This document shows, piece by piece, positions 10,824 to 20,198 of a DNA stretch of 64,000 bases. The translations under genes were made by a program, and so were the position numbers. This DNA is from Proales similis (taxonomy: Eukaryota; Rotifera; Eurotatoria; Ploima; Proalidae): positions 558,001-622,000 of the forward strand of contig JAGVRJ010000001.1 of assembly GCA_019059635.1 (NCBI GenBank), given 5' to 3'. How positions within the stretch are numbered: position 1 is the first letter of the stretch; each line of letters starts with the position of its first letter. Below the pieces are notes generated by a model. The model did no database searches and was not told the origin of the DNA. It saw only the letters and a program-made list of their open reading frames with translations.

Positions 10824-12011
10824 TTAGTTGTTTATTATTAAAGTGTTTTTGTCGACGAAAAGATCAAAATAGTTTTCAACCAGTATTTTACTTTCCTTGA
10901 AGTAAGCGTCCTTTCCATTGGCTCTGGCCATGAGCGCTGCAGTTATGTTCAAGTACCATAACACAGAGAGGCTGAAAATCAAGTAGAAAATACTGAGGCT
11001 TAGTTGCTCGGCGTGAAAGTGTTGGGTAAGTTTGGGATAAAAATAAACATCTTGCAACATCCAAACCGCTCTCCAGCAGCAAACGGCTCCGAACAGCGCA
11101 ATTGAGAGGACCACCTTCAAAACAAGCTTGCTTTTGTACTGGTTTTCTTGTCTCACTATTTGATAGATAAGATCGTTGCTCAAGTAAATAAAAAAGTAGA
11201 CGGCAAGACCGAAGCTCAGGCTCGCGAGGGCTGAGATTGCTGGCGTGTCGGGGAATATGTATTTGTCCTGCCATACCCAGAGACTGCGCCAAAAGAGAAT
11301 AGAAAAGGTTGCTGCTAGTAGCTCGATCGTTATATGGTGGGCGATTAGCCACCCATTTCTTAGCTCATATTCATTCTTTGTCGATACCAAGCTTCGATGA
11401 ATCAAGTCATAAGCGGGAGGAATCTGATAGGCCGAAACAGGATCGTCCGTTTCAATAATATAAGGCGACGCGAACGCAGAGCTCAATCGACCCATAAACA
11501 AAATTGAAATAAACGCACATAGGCCAATGCCGTAAAGGCCCAGGTCGGCATCGTCAGTGACGTATGAAGCCAAGTTCCACAAGCCCCTCCAGTAGATTAT
11601 GCTGGATAGGCTGGCCACGAGCACGACCAGCTTAAGATGCCTCGGAGAGTGTCCCCCTTGTGGAGTTTGGCCTTTAATCATATTTATCTGGACCGCTTTG
11701 ATGATTACTTGTAGAAAAATAGAAACCAGAACGCTCATTATTGAGTCTACTGGTCGATAGTCGGCAAGATAGATGTCAGGTGTGTCCCATATGATGCGCC
11801 ATACACACACAATAAGATTAAGAATAAGGACCAGAGTATAAAAGACGTCGGCCAGGAATATCAGAATGGCATGTAGCCAGCGCGTCATTATTTGCCAAGC
11901 CAATTTTATGCCTTCGGAGGCGTTCATGTTTCTCATTTCTTTTTTGAAGGAGTTATTTTGATAAGGACGCTTTACCTTGAAAGCGGTGTTTGCTTTGAGC
12001 AGTGTTTGCAA
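10824..12011 (-). CDS. fusl: Fuseless-like multi-pass membrane protein
   Basis: Single-exon frame of 395 residues with about eight hydrophobic segments. Its hallmark is repeated aromatic Trp-Arg motifs after membrane spans: CVWRIIWD, YWRGLWNLASY, FWRSLWVWQDKY and CWRAVWMLQDVY. I associate this periodic W-R-x-x-W architecture with the Fuseless family, known in Drosophila as a presynaptic eight-pass protein needed for calcium-channel localisation at the active zone. The similarity to Fuseless is from memory, so the symbol is provisional. The sequence shows an internally repeated membrane protein. The start could be the first Met or the internal MRNMNASEG. A calcium-channel beta subunit gene lies 12 kb away, which is probably coincidence. 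Confidence 0.65.
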   Translation of the reverse strand: MQTLLKANTAFKVKRPYQNNSFKKEMRNMNASEGIKLAWQIMTRWLHAILIFLADVFYTLVLILNLIVCVWRIIWDTPDIYLADYRPVDSIMSVLVSIFLQVIIKAVQINMIKGQTPQGGHSPRHLKLVVLVASLSSIIYWRGLWNLASYVTDDADLGLYGIGLCAFISILFMGRLSSAFASPYIIETDDPVSAYQIPPAYDLIHRSLVSTKNEYELRNGWLIAHHITIELLAATFSILFWRSLWVWQDKYIFPDTPAISALASLSFGLAVYFFIYLSNDLIYQIVRQENQYKSKLVLKVVLSIALFGAVCCWRAVWMLQDVYFYPKLTQHFHAEQLSLSIFYLIFSLSVLWYLNITAALMARANGKDAYFKESKILVENYFDLFVDKNTLIINN

Positions 12012-13007
12012 CTATGCGTTTACTTTATTAGAATATATATTCCGTCAGCTGTTTGCGATGCTCGAAAAGAGTCTTGTGTTGAGAAATTTGAGAAGATAAA
12101 AGAACGGTTCTAGGGAACAGTTATCTAAAAGCTCTCAAGTGAAGTGATTTGCCGTTGTCTGAGCGGTTTCGAATGCGAAATTTAGAACTAAGCTCTCTAA
12201 TACTTAATAGATTGCGAGCAAAAGCGAATTGAAGAATATTTACGCTGTCACTGCTTCTACTCTCAGTCCGATTCGGTCTAGTTGCGGCTGCGCTTCGAAT
12301 CGAGTCTAATGCGGAATGCTCATGCGCCTCGTTTAAATAAGCGCAAAAGAAGACGATATCTACCGGTAAATGGCCATGTTGAGGGCGGTCGTTTGGCGAG
12401 TAACGAACTCTATTGAATCTAAATTGGTCTTTGAGCTGAGCTGAGTCTGCTGAGTAACTTGACGTCAGAGACGAGTCGAACAAGCTCAGCTCCATGACTT
12501 TTCGCGGATCCATAAAACTAGATTCATAATTTTTCATCGCATGATTTGATCCAGAATCAACATGAAATATTCTTACTTTGACTGAATCGGCAGGACGCTT
12601 TTGATTTCCTTTTAAAAGTCAACACATCAGATGGACAAATTAAGTTGTAATAATGACAAGACTTGACCAAAAGTTGGCCTCACTTTGCTTTCTGAGCCAA
12701 CACTTGAGGACTTGCAATGCGCCATCCCGAGCCACGAGCTTCTAATCTTTATCAAATCAGCCGTGAATTAATTTTGGTTCGATTTAGAATCCAAGACCTG
12801 GGTGTCTACGAATGATTTTGCATGCGACAAATGACGCTATTCACTTCGACACTGCGATCATTTTCCATGGCGACAAGAGCTCGCCTGCAACTCGAGAAGG
12901 CAACGGACAAAAAAACTCGCCATGTTTGAAGGCAATTGCAGTGCTATGCTAATGTACTCGTTGGACAATAACTGCATCGGCACTTGAAATAAAAATTTTG
13001 ATGTCGA
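12012..13007. other. Spacer between fuseless-like gene and TFIIE-beta
   Basis: Divergent promoter region of about 1 kb. A 138-codon minus-strand ORF (12121-12537) has no family resemblance and biased composition. No RNA gene or repeat seen. Confidence 0.5.
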
Positions 13008-13793
13008 GTGATAAATTATGATCTCAAGTCGGTTTGTTTAATTCCTGAACACTGTCAAGAGATAAGGCCAGAGATTGGCAAGAGCGGAGCGATGGAGCAG
13101 AAGCTTTTCCCCAGAATCATAATGCACATGAAGCAGCGGTTCCAGCGAGATCGTGACGAGAACTATCCGCTTAGCTTAGAGGAGATTCTGGACGAATTGA
13201 ACACAGCAGACCATGTACCTCAAAAGACGCGTTTGGTTCTAGACACGCAGATCCTGCCCAACAGCAGCAAATTAGAAAGCTTGTACGAAGACGGTGTTCG
13301 TAAATACAAATTCAAGCCGTGCTTTAATATAACCGACCGAAAGAGTCTCATTTCTCTGATACGCGACAACCAAACCAAAGGCCTCGGCGGCATTCTGATC
13401 GACGATGTTCAGGAGTCTATGACCACCAGCGAGTTTGAGCGGTTGTTTCGCAAGCCGAGCGAGGAGATCGTCATGCTGCTCGGCAAAGGAAAAAAGAAGA
13501 TTCTATTTTACAACGAGAAGAACGCTGCCGAAAGCATTCAAGTCGACGAAGAGATTGTGAAAATGTGGAACAACGTGAGCGTGGACGGGCTGGACGAGAA
13601 CAAGATTGAGGAGTATCTTGCTAAGCAAGGCATCGCTTCAATGAAAGACGCACTTGGCCAAACAAGGCCGTCTGGCGTGCCACAGCCGGCGAAGCGTAAA
13701 AGCGCCGCTCGCTCAAGACTTGTCAAAAGACACAACGAGCATTTGTCAAGTGTTCTCAACGACTATGATCCTGATCTTGTCAAAAAGAAATGA
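13008..13793 (+). CDS. GTF2E2: Transcription initiation factor IIE subunit beta
   Basis: TFIIE-beta joins TFIIE-alpha in the RNA polymerase II pre-initiation complex, recruits TFIIH and helps open promoters. The frame carries the winged-helix core (LFPRIIMHMKQRFQRD, YPLSLEEILDELN, YKFKPCFNITDRKSLISLI, KGLGGILIDDVQ), then KKKILFYNEK, VDEEIVKMWNNVSVDGLDE and IEEYLAKQGIASM. A basic tail with the conserved KRHNEHLSSVLNDYDPDL ends the protein. The first Met gives 261 residues; the Met at 13092 (MEQKLFPRI) is equally possible and fits the domain start better. The N-terminus is shorter than the human one. It is intronless and only 90 bp upstream of the likely MTERF4 start. Confidence 0.93.
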   Translation: MINYDLKSVCLIPEHCQEIRPEIGKSGAMEQKLFPRIIMHMKQRFQRDRDENYPLSLEEILDELNTADHVPQKTRLVLDTQILPNSSKLESLYEDGVRKYKFKPCFNITDRKSLISLIRDNQTKGLGGILIDDVQESMTTSEFERLFRKPSEEIVMLLGKGKKKILFYNEKNAAESIQVDEEIVKMWNNVSVDGLDENKIEEYLAKQGIASMKDALGQTRPSGVPQPAKRKSAARSRLVKRHNEHLSSVLNDYDPDLVKKK

Positions 13794-13867
13794 AAGCCGT
13801 TTGAGGTGATTGCTCAAAGCAGGCACTTGTTGCGCGCTCTCATTTTCTCTTCTCACGCTCATTTGAA

Positions 13868-13883
13868 AGCTTTTTTCAGAGAC
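13868..13883 (+). promoter_or_regulatory. Acceptor-like polypyrimidine-CAG before MTERF4 ATG
   Basis: A T-rich tract ending TTTTTTCAG lies a few bases before the MTERF4 ATG with no upstream exon needed. It could be a trans-splice acceptor or the acceptor of a 5' UTR intron. Confidence 0.4.
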
Positions 13884-14738
13884 ATGCTTTTCACAAGACT
13901 ATCTGTCAACAAGACAATAAAATTGCTCATTCCTGCTTATTCGACCGACATTAAAACAATTGCTAAAAAACTAGAGTGGCTTCCGATCGGCACCAAGAAC
14001 CTAGCGCATCAGACTCTGCTCCGAATGCAATTATTTACCCCAGACGACTTGAAACAGCTTATTCTTTGCATGCAGCAGTACTCGCTCAACGACAAGCAAA
14101 TATCTTCGCTTTTGAACAACTGCGAGGACTGGACACTTCTACTGGATAAATCGAGCCTTAGAAAAGCGGTCACCTGCTTTCGAGAACTGGGCTTCAGCTC
14201 CGACATTTACAACGAGCTGATCTGCAAATGTCCTCAGTTGATAGAAATGGACGAGAGGAAAATCATGTTGCGCTTGAAAGAATTGAAAAAGCTCTTCACT
14301 CAAAAGCAGCTCGCCAGGGCCCTGCCCAGAAACGTCAATCTCCTCACCGACAACCTGACACATTTGCTCTACAAATTTTCCTATGTTTACACACTGATGG
14401 GCTTAAAGCAGGAAGAAATGGCTGTCACTCGTCTGTTCAGTTATTCGATTGATCACGTCAGACAGCGGCATTTGTTCATTCAAAGATCTGGCCTGTTCGA
14501 GAGACCGAACAAGAACGGACAAACGCGGCGAAAAAATCCGAGTCTGAAGCAAATAATAGACTCGCCACTGAACGAGTATCTTCGCTTTTGTGCTCAGAGT
14601 TTATTCGACCAAGATGACTATCGAATATTTTGCAGCTATTTAATGACGGAAAACTTCGACAACGAACTCTTGGGCCAGTGGATTGCCAAGTCACTTAAAC
14701 TTAAAATAATCGATTCGGTCTATGAGAAAGATTCTTAA
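13884..14738 (+). CDS. MTERF4: Mitochondrial transcription termination factor 4
   Basis: MTERF4 acts in the mitochondrial matrix, where it brings the rRNA methyltransferase NSUN4 to the large ribosomal subunit. The frame contains mTERF repeats, recognisable as helical units such as FRELGFSSDIYNELICKCPQL and the following ERKIMLRLKELKKLF. The frame is open back to 13806, but only through a GTG. The first ATG is at 13884 (MLFTRLSVNK), right after a TTTTTTCAG acceptor-like motif, and its basic start suits a mitochondrial presequence. It is intronless, which is odd in this intron-rich window, and tightly spaced between TFIIE-beta and RALBP1. MTERF3 is a less likely alternative. Confidence 0.75.
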   Translation: MLFTRLSVNKTIKLLIPAYSTDIKTIAKKLEWLPIGTKNLAHQTLLRMQLFTPDDLKQLILCMQQYSLNDKQISSLLNNCEDWTLLLDKSSLRKAVTCFRELGFSSDIYNELICKCPQLIEMDERKIMLRLKELKKLFTQKQLARALPRNVNLLTDNLTHLLYKFSYVYTLMGLKQEEMAVTRLFSYSIDHVRQRHLFIQRSGLFERPNKNGQTRRKNPSLKQIIDSPLNEYLRFCAQSLFDQDDYRIFCSYLMTENFDNELLGQWIAKSLKLKIIDSVYEKDS

Positions 14739-14746
14739 AGAAACTC

Positions 14747-14763
14747 GCTTTTCCTTTCTTCAG
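14747..14763 (+). promoter_or_regulatory. Acceptor-like polypyrimidine-CAG after MTERF4 stop
   Basis: The sequence CTTTTCCTTTCTTCAG lies about 24 bp after the MTERF4 stop and 144 bp before the RALBP1 ATG. It matches a strong 3' splice site without an obvious cis donor. Confidence 0.4.
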
Positions 14764-14906
14764 TTAACTTGATTCTTAACAACTCCTGAGAGCAGTAAAG
14801 AGCCCTCAGTTCTGAAAATCACAAATAACTCAACTCTGGCCGCTTGCAATTTAAAATGCTCTAATTCAATTTCTAAAGCCTTAAGGTACCTGGACGAGGC
14901 CAAGAA

Positions 14907-16962
14907 ATGAGCGTCAATCGAAATGCTTCATCCAATCTTGGACCCGAAGATCTGGCAAAGGAAACTGACCAGAGCTGTAAGTAGCACCTATGTGCTCCAT
15001 TAGTGTTTCCGTTTGTTGAATTCAACTAATTATCATCGTATACGCACACTGTAGTTAATATCGAGCTAGTGGACGAGAATAAAAAAGAAAGGAAGAAGGA
15101 GACGAAAAAATTTCTTTTCAAAAAGGACTCAAAGGACAGGGGCTATTCGACTCTGAGCGCCGACGCCACGAATGAGTCGATATTCTTGGTCAATTCAAAG
15201 TAATCTATTCTAACTAGCTCATTTTGAAGCCCTGTCTCATCAACTCGACCTTTAAACAGAAGTCACAAAAAGCCCAAAGCAGATACTAAAATCGGAACTC
15301 TGAACGTCTTCAAAAAGTCGTTTAAGGACGAAAAGAAAGGAGGCAAGAGTCCAAAGGATGAGACGAAGAGAGGAAAAAAGCAAAAAGACGGCCATTCAAA
15401 AGTGCGCAAACAGCTTCTATTCGGAAACACACTCGAGAGCGCAATAAGCCTATTTCCATGCAACGACGGACTGCTTGTGCCCGGCCCAATCAAAGCCTGC
15501 ATAGACATAATCGAGCAATATGGAATTGAATGCGAAGGAATTTATAGACGAGGCGCGGCCAAGTCGGCAGTCGAGTCTTTGTGTCAGTCGATAAACGACG
15601 GTCAGCTTGAGACTCGTCTCGAAGAGCTTCGACTAGACCCGGAGCTCGCTTGTGCGCTCATCAAAAAGTTCCTCAGGGAACTGAAATCTCCTCTTTTGCC
15701 CGATGAAATCGTTCACATGATTGACAAGTGTGATCTAAACATAAGCGATAAGCAGCAAAAAGTCGTTCACCTAAGCAAACTTATGTCTCGACTGCCTGCG
15801 TCCAACTTGGACACTTTTACTACCTTGATCATGCACTTTCATCGAATGCTTTTAAAGGTAAATTGAATTAGTAGAAAATACTTGTATGAGCGAATCCAAT
15901 GCAATGCGCGCGCGCGTTCTCTCTTGTTTAGACTGACGCGAACAAGCTTGACATGCCTTATCTAGTCCACAAATTCCAGCCCTTGTTTCGAATAAGAGAC
16001 AGAGCCTTCAAATTTATCGTTTCGAACGCAATCAACTTGCTCAATGACCAGCGTGTAAAAAAGTAAATTCATGCAGTCAGAGCTGAATGCCCATCTGCCG
16101 AAGCAGTTTCAATTTGTTCGGTTTAAAGGAACAGAATTAAGCCAAACGACTCGACCACCAGATTATCTCAATTGCCCGAAACCATCGAAGATCTGGAAAA
16201 GGAGATTTCAAAGCAAGAAGCCTATCTGGCCGAGCTTCATTGCCGCATAGCCAAAGAAGAGCATTCCAGTGACAAAAGCGTGCAGGAGCAATTGTGTGAA
16301 GAGTTGTGGGCGTTGCAGCGATACGTTACTTCTTTAAAGAGAAAGGTAGACTGCAGATTTGAAATCTTATTTGTAAGCTTCATCTGCAGACTCTTCTGTA
16401 CAGGTAAAGAAGCTCAAGCAGGATAAAAGGCCAACAAGCGGTGCCCAAGTGACTCCCAGCTACTCAAGTGGCACAATAAAAAATGACGAAGAAAACGGCG
16501 AGATTGCAAACAAAGAGTTAAATGTGTTGTGCGAGAACTCGGTTCTGATCGAAAACGGTAAATTGGACTCTGACACAATGAGTGAAGTTTCTTTCAAATT
16601 TCAATTCATTTCTCTTAGTGCATCAGCTCCTGCTGAAAATATACAAAGAACGTGCCTTAATTGCTGGCCTTGAAAAACAGCTTGGCAGCTTTTGTTTGCC
16701 AGACTCGACGTTTGACAGTTCGGACATGGACGAACTACGATCCCAGGAGCAGATAACTGTGAACGAAAATCGTCTGCTCGAGGAACGAATAAATTTAATC
16801 AACAAGCGAATTGCAAATGAAAGGGAGAAAATAAACGAGCTCAAGTTCTGCATTAGCTTGAGGCTCATTCAATCCGAACAGCAGAACAAAACCGACGGCG
16901 GACTAGCGGAGAGTATGCCAGTAGAAAGCAAGGAACCAACGGCGCTCATGACCAAACTGTAA
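14907..16962 (+). CDS. RALBP1: RalA-binding protein 1 (RhoGAP effector)
   Basis: RALBP1 is a Ral GTPase effector that inactivates Cdc42/Rac and links Ral to endocytosis. Exon 1 starts MSVNRNASSNLG. A Lys-rich basic region (KKERKKETKKFLFKK; later KKSFKDEKKGGKS) follows, as in RLIP76. The RhoGAP domain (about 15402-16063) includes the arginine-finger segment CEGIYRRGAAKSAVESL and KFLRELKSPLLPDE. Then comes the Ral-binding coiled coil: LPETIEDLEKEISKQEAYL, LCEELWALQRYVTSLKRKV and, near the end, RIANEREKINELKFCISLRL. These match RALBP1 rather than FAM13. Introns near 14981-15055, 15203-15262, 15857-15932, 16063-16131, 16344-16403 and 16580-16621 are short GT-AG. An AATAAA near 17106 may be its poly(A) signal. 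Confidence 0.88.
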
Positions 16963-17650
16963 ATTTCAATCAGAGTCATTCAATTTTTGTCCGAAATGTG
17001 TGCCCAGTTTGCGAACATAAATTCGCTCTTATTTAATACGATGAAGATTTTTGAAAAGCAAATTAGTATGAGCAGAATCGTGCCTCGCCAAGGCTCCGAG
17101 GCTGAATAAAAACACCCAAGAGCACAACCCTAAATTTTTCGACTGAGGGGATCCACCGTTTAAATTTAAGCTTCAAATTGATAGGCTAATAAAAATAGTT
17201 CACTGTGCCCTTTTATTACGAAACGTATTCGCTCATTCGAATCAAGCTGCTTGAGAATTTTTAAAATTAGATTTAGTCGATTAACAAACGCATATCTAAT
17301 GTTGGTCGTAGAGATTTCAGCCAGGGCCATTTAAAATAGAAACTCAAAGTTCACTCGTCTGTGCGTCTGGTCTCGGCACTATTCTAATTTTAAATTCAAT
17401 CTGCATTGGACAAGAGAAGAAGAAAAAAACAAGAATCAGGGATTGTGTACATTTTGCAGCGTCAATTCGAAAATTTTAATGGCCCGTTGACATTATGAGC
17501 TATTTTTATTACTCTAGCACGTTGACATAGCCAGTTGCTTAAAATGTGAGTGGCTAAAAAACTTTTGATTGTGATTTTTGGCTTAGGCCGCAAAGAATTG
17601 ACTCTAAATTGAATATTCACTCGATTTGATTTGCTTTGTGTAGACAAAGA
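16963..17650. other. Spacer before the Rh gene
   Basis: About 690 bp with no ORF of interest. It includes a poly(A)-like signal near 17106 and TTTGTGTAG just before the first Rh ATG, which resembles an acceptor. Confidence 0.5.
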
Positions 17651-20028
17651 ATGGACACCAAGAGACCAATGGAGCCGAGGCGACAGACTATCGAATACAA
17701 GTTCCTTCGGCAGAACATTTACCATGAGATACCCAAAATGCGCTTTTCATTTAATGCTCTGCTATGCATTTTTCAAGTGGCGTTCGTTTTACTCTTTGGA
17801 TTCTTCACCCGATACAATCTGGAGGCGGACTCGACTGGCAATAATAAATCTAACACTTTGTACCCAAGTAAGTGCTTTGCTTTTTAATCGGAAAATATGA
17901 ACCCGTTATTATTTATCGAGAGAGAGAGAAAAAAAAACTGGTCGTTTTATTATTTAACAAATCTAGTTTTATTCCTTTTATACATTGGCCACTTTTTTCG
18001 AAAGTTTTCGATTCGCATGCAAAACAGATTTAAATTGCAATGAGCCGTAGATAGATTTAGGCTTGCACGCTTGGCATATGATATGGCAATTCGACGCTGA
18101 AATTGAAATATAACCCTTTGATTTATGGCGGTGTTTGAGTTTTACAAAAAGAGCACACTGGCGCCAAGCTGCGCCTTAGTTCGTTCTTAGTCTCTTAAAA
18201 CGTCCCGATCTGAAATCATGGAAGGAAAAATATCCAAGTCTATCTTTTTCCCGTCGTTCCTCACCCTATTTCATGTGGCTTTTATAATTCTCATATCAAT
18301 ATTCGCCACTTATAAGTTTGAGAATGGCCAAAACGAAGTTCCAGGCTTGTACGCTAGTAAGTAAACGCCGCGCTCTACTCACTTCCAAGCTCCCAAGAAC
18401 AAATGTTTCCTCTCCTCATTCGATTTTAATTTAAATGAATTCCGAAATTGTCACGTCACGTTTTGAAATAATCTACTCATCAATCAATTCAAGTGTTCAT
18501 GGACGTCCACAGCATGATGTTCGTCGGTTTCGGATTCTTGATGACATTCCTTAAACGTTACGGTTACGGTGCGGTCGGATTTAATTTTCTGGTGGCCGCC
18601 TTTGTTCTGGAATGGTCGATTCTGGTTCGCGGATGGCTCGATTCGGCTGCTGAAGGCAACACTACCGGGCAGTTTGAAATCAGTGTGCCCAAGTAAGTAC
18701 CCATGCCTTATGGTCGAGTTTTCAATTCATCCTACACAGCACACATAAAACTGCATTTTAGCTTGTTGGTGGCAGACTTTTGCTCCGCGGCTGTGTTGAT
18801 TTCGTTCGGGGCTGTGATCGGAAAGGCTAGTCTTTCCCAGCTGGTTATCATGGCTTTTATTGAAGTTGCCATCCAGAGTTTAAACGAACTGGTCGGAGTT
18901 CATTACTTGAAGGTAAATTTTGCTTTTTCCAGCCAATCGTCGCTTGTTTGCTGATTTTTTAGGCCTATGACGTTGGTGAATCGATCTATGTCCATGTGTT
19001 TGGCGCCTACTTTGGCCTGGCCGTTTCAAAAGTTCTATCGAATGGCCGCGAGGTGGAAAGCTCAAAAGAAAGCTCCCACTATCATTCAGATCTTTTTTCC
19101 ATGATCGGAACTCTATTCCTCTGGCTCTATTGGGTAAAGCTTGCAAAATCTTAGTTGTTGTTCATTTGTTGGATTTATTGTTTAATCTCAAACAGCCGTC
19201 ATTTAACTCGGCAGTAGCCGCTGACGAAGGACAAATCAGAGCCATTGTGAACACATTCTTGTCGATCGCTGCCTCATGCATTGCAACTTTTGTCGTGTCT
19301 ACATTTGTTGGCCGAGGCCGCCTCAACATGGTCGGTTTTCAAGCAGTCGATCAGACATTTCAAACGAATTCGGCTAAATCTCATTCAAACAGGTTCATAT
19401 TCAAAATGCTACTCTGGCCGGCGGCGTGGCAGTCGGCGCCATGGCAGACATGGCTATTCAGCCTTTCGGTGCTATGCTCACTGGCACTCTGGCAGGTGTA
19501 ATCTCGACTCTTGGATTTCAATACTTGACCCCTGCGCTCAACTCTGCGTTTGTTCATGACACGTGCGGAGTGAACAACCTGCACGGAATGCCGGGAGTAC
19601 TATCGGGAATTGGCAGCGCTATTGTTGCCTCTTTGGCAAGCCGCGACAACTTTCACGGAAATCGATTATACGTGTTTTACCCATCGCGCATACCCCAATC
19701 CAATTCAACCGAGTTTACTGAGTTCTCACTCGGGGACAGCGAATTCAAAGACGGCGGCCTGGGACGAACTGCAGCGCAGCAAGCAGGCTATCAACTAGCT
19801 GCGCTGGCGCTAACCCTGCTCGTAGCTATTGTGAGCGGAGTAATCACTGGATTCATATTGAGACTGCCTATATTCGAGCAAATCGAAGATGTCGAAGAGA
19901 TGTTCGACGATGAGCCCAACTGGATTACTCCTGAAGACTACTCTCTCAAGCTGACTGAGGTGAACATCCAGCGCAATGGCTACGACGAAGAGCTTCGCGA
20001 AAGGCGAGAGAAAACTTCGAGTGCTTGA
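17651..20028 (+). CDS. Rh-type ammonium transporter with two alternative first exons
   Basis: Rh glycoproteins are trimeric channels for NH3/NH4+ (and perhaps CO2) in plasma membranes of excretory and gill-like epithelia. Exon 1A (17651-17867) and exon 1B (18218-18358) each encode a start Met and a different first membrane helix, and both end in phase 1 at a GTAAGT donor. Exon 2 starts at 18494 and completes [18 protein letters not shown], an Rh signature. Later exons give the channel: [11 protein letters not shown] holds the first pore His, [17 protein letters not shown] follows, then [16 protein letters not shown], and [13 protein letters not shown] holds the second pore His. About 12 helices and an acidic cytosolic tail end at 20028. 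The twin-His pore is intact, so transport is likely. It resembles RhCG/Rh50-type proteins; subtype not assigned. Confidence 0.92.
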
Positions 20029-20198
20029 AAACTTACAAATAACGAATTTGTTAGAGTAGAAGCTTTGCGATTAATTCCCAACTCTTTCCTTCTTCTTTTT
20101 TTTTTCTTCCACTTTAAAATCGTTTCAATAAAATTGGCTCGAAAAGGCATAACAAATAACTTTGTTGTTGCACGCAATTCAGAAACAAAAACATCAAA

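Noticed and set aside
12121-12537. 138-codon minus-strand ORF upstream of the fuseless-like gene
   Set aside because: Biased Ser/Arg composition, no recognisable domain and no clear splice to the downstream gene.
13806-13883. N-terminal extension of MTERF4
   Set aside because: Starts with GTG and crosses a strong acceptor-like site; the ATG at 13884 is preferred.
15263-15508. Opposite-strand ORF in RALBP1
   Set aside because: Shadow of a Lys-rich exon.
14907-16962. FAM13-type RhoGAP instead of RALBP1
   Set aside because: The C-terminal coiled coil (LPETIEDLEKEI, LWALQRYVTSLKRK) is specific to RALBP1.
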